A stretch of DNA of 64,000 nt, from the NCBI GenBank assembly GCA_034509425.1, contig JAVTVJ010000830.1, positions 388,008-452,007 of the forward strand, in the 5' to 3' direction. Numbering within the stretch: position 1 is the stretch's first letter; each line of letters begins with the position of its first letter. Origin of the DNA: Eopsaltria australis (taxonomy: Eukaryota; Chordata; Aves; Passeriformes; Petroicidae). Below the pieces are notes generated by a model. That model was not told where the DNA came from. It ran no database searches and saw nothing but the letters and a program-made list of their open reading frames with translations. Position numbers and translations under genes: made by a program. Shown here in pieces: positions 60,940-64,000 of the stretch.

Positions 60940-62460
60940 GTAAGGGCCCATGTCCTTGTGTTGCCCCAGCCGGGACGCAGGGCTCCGGGGGCTCCGCGGG
61001 GCTGCGGGGACGGGCTGGGCCGGCGGGGTGCGCGGCGTTGTCTCCGCTCTCGGCCTCTTGAGCGCCTGTGCGGAGGGAGCCATAGAAATGCTAATGAAAT
61101 CTCATTTTCGGTGACTTCCGCTCCTTTTTTATTTTTATTTTTAGGCCTGATTGGCGTCTCTCCTAATTAAATCGGCAATACTTTTGTCAAAGTATTTTTA
61201 TATGTAGCCCTGACTTTCCTTCAGTCCTCCTGCATGGGTGGAGGGAAGAGAAGGGGGAAGGCTGGAAGCAAACGTACTTTGGCTTGTATCCTCGAGTAGG
61301 TCTTGTAAAGCTGTCTGAGCTGCTGAATTTATCTCGGGTCTTCTTCCCCAGGCTCGCCCAGCCGCCTTCCCTGCTGGAGCCCAGCGTGGGCCTGGCGGGA
61401 GGTGAGTTAAAAGTAATAAAGGCTGATCCAAATTTATCTGACACGTAACAAATCTTGCTGTCCATCTTTCCCTACTTCATTTGTTGTGATGCTTGTGCAT
61501 CCCTAAGGTGGGGCGAGCAGGGCAGCTGTTGTCCTGGGAGGAGGTGGGCAGGGATGGAGAGGGGAATGGCCCTCCTTCACCCTCTCTAAATTTCACAGGT
61601 GAGAAGCCTTTCAAGTGTGAGTTTGAGGGCTGCGACAGGCGCTTCGCCAACAGCAGTGACAGGAAGAAACACATGCACGTCCACACCTCGGACAAGCCCT
61701 ACATCTGCAAGGTGTGCGACAAATCCTACACCCACCCCAGCTCACTTAGGAAACACATGAAGGTAAATCACCCCGGTGCTCCAGCCCTTTCCTCCCTGAG
61801 CAGCGATGCTCAGTCATTGGTGTGCTCAGGGCTCATTCCCCCAGAGCAGGGCAGAGCTGAGCTCTGTGTTCCCAGCGTGACCCAAGTGGTCCCCAGTGTC
61901 TAGGCTGTGGCTGGAGCACAGCCTGGGGAAATGGCGCAGTTTTCTTTTTGTGCTCCCACTGGTGCAAGCGCTGCCTGGAGTGCAGAGCATGGCTCAGTGC
62001 TGGAAGGCAAATGCAGCCTGGCCTGTGGCCACAGCCCCTTGGGCTGGGATGCTGCAGCCCCCCTGACCAGGATGCTGCAGTGGAGTCCGGGGGCCACGAC
62101 CAGCGTTTGTCGCCGGCTGGGCATGGAGTGCCTGATGGCCGGGCATGGAGTGCCTGATGGCCAGGCAGGGCCGAGCTGCTGCTCCAGTGACCCTCCTGCA
62201 TGGAGGAACAGCCCAGCCTGGTGCAGCAGGGTGGCGGAGGCCCTGAGCTTGCTCCCATCTCTGCCTCTTGGTTTTAGGTGCACGAATCCCAGGGGTCGGA
62301 CTCTTCCCCTGCAGCCAGTTCGGGGTACGAGTCCTCCACCCCCCCTGCAGTGGGCTCCGCCGGCAGTAAGGACTCCACTAAAACGCCGCCGGCCGCCCTT
62401 CAGAGTAACCCCGGCCACAACCCTGGACTGCCCCCCAATTTTAATGAGTGGTATGTGTGA
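59898..62460 (+). CDS. ZIC3: ZIC3 zinc-finger transcription factor, three coding exons
   Basis: The CDS joins 59898-60939, 61599-61762 and 62278-62460, giving 462 residues (human ZIC3 has 467). The protein opens MTMLLDGG and ends FNEWYV. The serine-rich tail after the fingers ([20 protein letters not shown]) identifies ZIC3 rather than ZIC1 or ZIC2. Seen in order: a ZOC-like motif (STRDFLFR), His tracts H81-88 and H221-228, the ZF-NC segment with a SUMO-type IKQE (K242), and five C2H2 fingers. Zinc ligands are C247/C262/H275/H280, C291/C296/H312/H316, C324/C329/H342/H346, C354/C359/H372/H376 and C384/C387/H400/H404. W249 and the CYW of finger 2 form the tandem CWCH2 signature shared by Zic and Gli proteins. 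Known role: nuclear DNA-binding regulator of left-right asymmetry, gastrulation, neural development and pluripotency. The start was chosen by family N-terminus; the ATG at codon 3 has the better Kozak context (A at -3). All splice sites are GT-AG and every finger is intact. Confidence 0.97.
60940..61598 (+). other. ZIC3: ZIC3 intron 1
   Basis: This is a 659-bp GT-AG intron. Its 5' part continues the CpG island. After about 61080 it turns AT-rich with pyrimidine runs. If retained, the exon 1 frame would read through to a stop at 61059-61061 and truncate the protein after finger 3. No repeat was seen. Confidence 0.9.
61599..61762 (+). CDS. ZIC3: ZIC3 coding exon 2
   Basis: The exon is 164 bp, the same length I recall for human ZIC3 exon 2. 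The acceptor is TTTCACAG|GTGAG and the donor ATGAAG|GTAAAT. It completes Gly348 and encodes all of finger 4 and most of finger 5, through Lys402. The last zinc ligand of finger 5 (His404) lies in exon 3, so finger 5 is split by the intron. Confidence 0.96.
61763..62277 (+). other. ZIC3: ZIC3 intron 2
   Basis: This is a 515-bp GT-AG intron. It stays open in the ZIC3 frame for 46 codons, up to a TAG at 61901-61903. It contains a 22-bp direct duplication at 62119-62162. Confidence 0.9.
62119..62162 (+). repeat. 22-bp direct duplication in ZIC3 intron 2
   Basis: Two adjacent identical 22-bp copies (62119-62140 and 62141-62162) begin GGGCATGGAG. They lie 115 bases before the exon 3 acceptor. This is probably recent replication slippage. 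Confidence 0.85.
62278..62460 (+). CDS. ZIC3: ZIC3 coding exon 3, C-terminal tail
   Basis: The exon has 183 bp including TGA at 62458-62460, in phase 0, with acceptor GGTTTTAG|GTGCAC. It encodes Val403 and His404, which complete finger 5, and then the Ser/Pro/Thr-rich tail that ends in the conserved PPNFNEWYV. Confidence 0.96.
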   Translation: MHESQGSDSSPAASSGYESSTPPAVGSAGSKDSTKTPPAALQSNPGHNPGLPPNFNEWYV

Positions 62461-63117
62461 AGGCAGCTGCTGCCCAGCCACAGACTGGACCAAATGCATT
62501 GGGAACGAGCAAAAAAAAAAATAAGGACAAACCAAGCCAACTGCAGCTCGCTCCCACGAAAATGGAGTTTCCACACCGACGACCGCATAGGGCTACACCT
62601 ACTTAACGGAGGGGGGCCTTTTATTATTATATTATTACTATTTTTTTGCAAGCCCAGACGCTGGACTAGCCATGTCCTTTTCTCAGGATTAGATTTCTTT
62701 TTTTTGTTATCATTTTTTTCAGTTGCAGTTGTTTCTTTGATCCCCCCCCCCCCACTTGCCTGAGTCTCTCTTCCTTCAATTCCCCACTATTTTATTTTTC
62801 TTAATCTGTTTTGTTTTTCTTTCTTTTGGTGGGATGTTGACACGAGGATGAAAATTCTCCTTTGCCTGGCGAAGGAGATTGTTTAAACTTACAGTCTTAA
62901 ACTGTGCCAAAGTCCTGTTATGTCTTGAACTTTCCTTTCTAGCTCTTCTGCTGCTTCTTTCTCTGCTCTTCTCTTTCTCCTCTCTCCAAGCATTACACTT
63001 GTGAATGTATTCTCGTCTGATGGGGTCGGTCAGTATTTTTCAGGATGAGGATGTGGTGTTTATTCTGCCCAGATTGTGACGTTTAGTATAACAGTTGCCT
63101 TTTGTAATAACTTTTTT

Positions 63118-63125
63118 TGTAAATA
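63118..63125 (+). promoter_or_regulatory. Pumilio response element in ZIC3 3' UTR
   Basis: TGTAAATA matches the UGUANAUA consensus bound by Pumilio RNA-binding proteins. It lies in an AU-rich part of the UTR about 170 bases before the poly(A) signal. Confidence 0.4.
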
Positions 63126-63288
63126 CATACCCATGATGCCATATTTATCATTCGTAATTTAATTATTGATACAAAGTGCCGGGAACTGAACAATATTTAT
63201 GGGGGAGAAAAAATTGTTTTCTAACAAAAAAATACAAACAAACAAAAAAATCCAACTCTGTACAGCTTTTGGTTATAACTGCTTTAGC

Positions 63289-63294
63289 ATTAAA
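63289..63294 (+). terminator. ZIC3 polyadenylation signal ATTAAA
   Basis: ATTAAA, the commonest variant of AATAAA, is followed by a T/G-rich stretch at 63296-63308 that could serve as the downstream element. Cleavage is expected around 63305-63320. No AATAAA was seen in the 3' UTR. Confidence 0.65.
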
Positions 63295-63310
63295 AGTTTA
63301 TTGTTTTGGA

Positions 63311-64000
63311 AAGATCCGTTTTTGACCTCCTCCCGGGCACGGGGCAGCCGCGGGTCCCGTCACGGGCCCGGTTGGCGCTGCCACCGCGGCCAGGCCGTTG
63401 TTTGCGAGCCGGCGGTACCGGGGGAAGCCGCTCTCCTTCGCCGCCGCTCTCTCTCCTGACCCTTTGTCCCCGCCCTCCACCGCCAAGCGGCTTCGCTCCC
63501 CCGCTAGCTTCCCGAGCGGGCGGAGGTCGGGGCACGGCGCCGGCGAGGTGGAGAAGCGCCGGGGCAGCGGGGAGGTCCCGACCGTGAGTACCGGGCCGGG
63601 GAAGCGGGGCCGCCTCGACGGGGAGGTCCCGACGGTGAGTACCGGGTCGGGCCGGGGGCGCCGCGCTCGGCTGTGGGGCCGGGCAGCCGTGCCCGACCCG
63701 CCGACACCGGGCTGCTTGCCGGAGGGCCCGGCGCGAGCTCGCGGCGGGCAGGACTTTCTCCGTTATCGTCTGGTTTCGTTTTGCTTTGTTTTTATTTTTG
63801 ACTAGGATGCGGAAAAGCCTTCCCGTCCTCAGGAGAGAAGAGGGATCGAGATGAAACATCTCACCCGAGAAACTTCTCCGGCGTCACACAGGAGCCCCGA
63901 GCACCCAGAGCGACGGTGGACACCGGCCCTGCCCGGCAAATCGTGGCGCAGCCGGCGGCCGGAGCTGCGGCAGGAGCGGCCTCGTGCCCCGCGGAGCGCG
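63311..64000. promoter_or_regulatory. CpG island immediately downstream of ZIC3
   Basis: CpG-dense sequence starts within 20 bases of the ZIC3 poly(A) signal and runs to the window edge, with a short AT-rich break near 63770-63805. It may be a second promoter or a Polycomb-bound island. No open frame here resembles a known protein. A 51-bp tandem duplication lies inside it. Confidence 0.65.
63551..63651 (+). repeat. 51-bp tandem duplication carrying splice-donor-like GTGAGT
   Basis: The block GGAGGTCCCGAC recurs at a 51-bp offset (63571 and 63622). Each copy contains GTGAGTACCGGG, with GTGAGT at 63584-63589 and 63635-63640. The period is a multiple of three, so any frame through it is preserved. 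Confidence 0.75.

Larger units (their letters stand above)
59140..61060. promoter_or_regulatory. CpG island over ZIC3 promoter and exon 1
   Basis: CG dinucleotides are dense across the promoter, 5' UTR, exon 1 and the start of intron 1. The change from the AT-rich sequence just upstream (59000-59140) is abrupt. CpG-island promoters are typical of ZIC-family genes. Confidence 0.85.
62461..63310 (+). other. ZIC3: ZIC3 3' UTR
   Basis: The UTR is about 850 bases, AT-rich towards its end. It contains homopolymer runs (A10 from 62512, C10 at about 62744) and a Pumilio-type element. It ends at an ATTAAA signal followed by a GT-rich stretch. The abrupt switch to CpG-rich DNA right after the signal supports this end. 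Confidence 0.7.

Noticed and set aside
59159..60943. 594-codon open frame on the + strand in another phase of exon 1
   Set aside because: It is out of frame with ZIC3, Arg/Pro/Ala-rich, and starts upstream of the promoter. It is a GC-content artefact.
60599..61762. Assignment as ZIC1 or ZIC2
   Set aside because: The fingers are nearly identical across ZIC1-3. The N-terminal sequence and the serine-rich [20 protein letters not shown] tail fit ZIC3.

Overview
This window is vertebrate nuclear DNA, most probably avian. It carries one recognisable protein-coding gene, ZIC3, on the + strand at its right-hand end (coding exons 59898-60939, 61599-61762 and 62278-62460; 462 residues). The avian call rests on CR1-type LINE fragments with the typical 3' tail (11255-11445, 28421-28712, 45231-45705), the sparse repeat content, and the compact ZIC3 introns (659 and 515 bp). 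I could not determine the species.

Layout. Positions 1 to about 50000 are a gene desert: moderately AT-rich, mostly single-copy, with no convincing exon, tRNA or rRNA. It holds three CR1 fragments, one candidate solo LTR (about 43140-43600), a G-rich minisatellite (9182-9516), a degenerate tandem array (2765-2960), several microsatellites, and two isolated CpG-rich patches (14330-14520 and 17690-18000). Some AT-rich, repeat-free stretches look like conserved non-coding elements, but that is inference because no alignment was possible.

From about 50000 to the end the composition changes to a broad CpG-rich domain with AT-rich, repeat-free islands inside it. This is the usual setting of a developmental transcription-factor gene. 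A polypyrimidine microsatellite of about 290 bp (58062-58347) and a poly(A) tract precede the ZIC3 promoter. The promoter lies in a CpG island with four CCAAT boxes in 108 bp (59398-59505). ZIC3 follows with a short 3' UTR and an ATTAAA signal at 63289. Another CpG-rich block starts immediately after it and runs to the window end; it contains a 51-bp tandem duplication that repeats a splice-donor-like GTGAGT.

How it works together. ZIC3 is the five-zinc-finger transcription factor needed for left-right axis formation, gastrulation, neural development and pluripotency. The rest of the window is plausibly its 5' regulatory territory. I found no undescribed system that the sequence clearly demonstrates. 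The strongest leads are a ZIC3 isoform possible through intron 2 retention, an expanded second histidine tract, the CCAAT-box promoter cluster, a 5' UTR G-quadruplex, and the downstream CpG island with duplicated donor sites.
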